Shown here in pieces: positions 22,094 to 22,825 of a DNA stretch of 22,825 bases; position 1 is the first letter of the stretch, and each line of letters opens with the position of its first letter. The notes beneath the pieces were generated by a model. That model did not search any database. It was given only the letters and a program-made list of their open reading frames with translations, and was not told the DNA's origin. The position numbers and the translations under genes are program-made. The stretch is from Sphingobium sp. CCH11-B1 (GTDB lineage Bacteria > Pseudomonadota > Alphaproteobacteria > Sphingomonadales > Sphingomonadaceae). The stretch lies in assembly GCF_001556865.1 (NCBI RefSeq), contig NZ_LSJY01000002.1, positions 1 through 22,825 of the forward strand, given 5' to 3'.

Positions 22094-22825
22094 TTATGGG
22101 CGACAGCGCGCCTCGCCCGATCCCATGATGCTCGTCTTGCACTGCGCCTTGCCCTTCACCGTCACGTCGCCCGATCCCAGGATGCTGATATCAAGCACGC
22201 CGTCCGAGGAAAGGGAAGCGTTGCCCGATCCCAGCACCGAAACCTCCCCGCCGCCGGCCTTCAGCCCTTCGCCCGCGAAATTGCCGGAACCGGTCACGGA
22301 CAGGTCCACCTTGTCGGCTGATCCGGTCGCGCTCATGTCGCCCGAACCGGTGATCTCCGCCTCCAGCGATGGGACCGCCATGGATGCGATCTTCAGGTTG
22401 CCCGAGCCGGTCAGGTTGGCATCGAACGAGCCGCCGTCCACGCGGTCCACATCGATATCGCCCGATCCGGTTGCCTCCACAGCCCGGATCGCCGGCATCG
22501 ACACGCGGATGGTGACGCCCTTGTCGTCGCTCCAGTTCATGCCGTACCGTCGCTTGCGCCCGATCTCCAGCGTGTCGCCATCGCGCCGGATTTCCAGCCG
22601 GTCGAGAATCTTCTGGTCGCCCTGCGCCGTCACGGAAAAGCCGCCGCGCGTGATGATGACGGTGTCTGGCCCGGTCGCTTCGACCTTCGTGAAATCCTTG
22701 AGCGCCGCCCAGGCGGCGGGATCGGCGGGCGTGGAAGCATCGGAGCCGCCGCTGCCATTGTCCTCGCGCGAGCAGGCGGCGGGGATCAGCGCCAGCGACG
22801 CGATCAGCATGGCGGGGGCCAGAAG
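22094..22825 (-). CDS. Head-GIN-domain (DUF2807) protein, probable lipoprotein, 5' end cut by the window
   Basis: This DUF2807 protein has a striking array of GSG turns: ATGSGDIDV, LTGSGNLKI, ITGSGDMSA, VTGSGNFAG, VLGSGNASL, ILGSGDVTV and IMGSGEARC. They recur about every 18-20 residues, consistent with a beta-solenoid. The frame is open to the right edge. An ATG at 22810 exists, but the residues before it (LLAPA) continue the hydrophobic leader and no basic n-region is present after it, so the true start probably lies outside the window. The leader ends in IPAACSRE, a weak lipobox with Pro at -3, and a Ser/Gly-rich linker follows. It is coupled to the second GIN gene downstream. Paralogy between the two is evident from the shared DRLE/DRLK and GSG motifs. 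Confidence 0.82.
   Translation of the reverse strand, partial: LLAPAMLIASLALIPAACSREDNGSGGSDASTPADPAAWAALKDFTKVEATGPDTVIITRGGFSVTAQGDQKILDRLEIRRDGDTLEIGRKRRYGMNWSDDKGVTIRVSMPAIRAVEATGSGDIDVDRVDGGSFDANLTGSGNLKIASMAVPSLEAEITGSGDMSATGSADKVDLSVTGSGNFAGEGLKAGGGEVSVLGSGNASLSSDGVLDISILGSGDVTVKGKAQCKTSIMGSGEARCRP

Noticed and set aside
1..22825. Integrase, transposase, phage, toxin-antitoxin or defence genes
   Set aside because: Searched by eye in all listed frames; no such motifs were found despite the att-like scar.

Overview
The window looks like a chromosomal or large-replicon segment of an alphaproteobacterium, most likely a sphingomonad (Sphingobium/Sphingomonas-like). The clues are high GC, an HWE-type histidine kinase, a dapB-nth pair, tandem head-GIN-domain secreted proteins and an interspersed hairpin element that I recall from sphingomonad genomes. 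This placement is inference; no 16S rRNA or phylogenetic marker was compared.

Layout. (1) 162-611 (+) encodes a small protein with a GreA/GreB-like C-terminal region. (2) 4055 down to 724 (-) is one tightly packed operon: a cytoplasmic TlpA/redoxin-like protein, a membrane-anchored DM13 protein, an MFS transporter, then azlC and azlD. (3) 5216-4308 (-) is an ammonia-dependent NAD synthase. (4) 5475-18672 is a 13 kb run of co-oriented (+) genes. In order they are: a sulfite-oxidase-like molybdoenzyme with its FAD reductase, an MDR oxidoreductase, a thiolase, a frameshifted second MDR oxidoreductase, a GAF-GAF-HWE kinase with a single-domain response regulator, DipZ, glutaredoxin, a DUF427 protein, an SDR, a SnoaL-like protein, a small unknown protein, Dps, an alpha/beta hydrolase and an MsrA-like protein. 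(5) 18824-19120 holds tRNA-Arg(CCG), a second 41-bp copy of its 5' half, short tandem repeats and a long hairpin. (6) From 19155 rightwards, all on (-), are a secreted 4-Cys protein, nth, dapB and two head-GIN proteins. This part looks like ordinary core genome.

The left 18.7 kb reads as an oxidant and electrophile defence region. It holds protein and thiol repair (DipZ, Grx, MsrA, TlpA-like), iron and DNA protection (Dps), a molybdoenzyme-flavin pair, carbonyl and quinone reductases (MDR, SDR) and NAD supply (NadE). The strongest new signal is a shared non-coding element, GAAACTAT-N11-ATTGG. It occurs three times with identical spacing, each time upstream of and pointing into a transcription unit: the TlpA-DM13-MFS-azlCD operon, the sulfite-oxidase-like operon, and dps. 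Two copies, 11 kb apart, match at 26 of 29 bases. The element contains CTAT-N7-ATAG spacing like that of OxyR-type LysR regulators and runs into a TTGG -35-like box. I propose a common regulon; the regulator itself is not in the window.

The tRNA-Arg with a displaced 5'-half copy suggests a site-specific recombination scar between the accessory-looking left side and the core-looking right side. No integrase, transposase or CRISPR array is visible.
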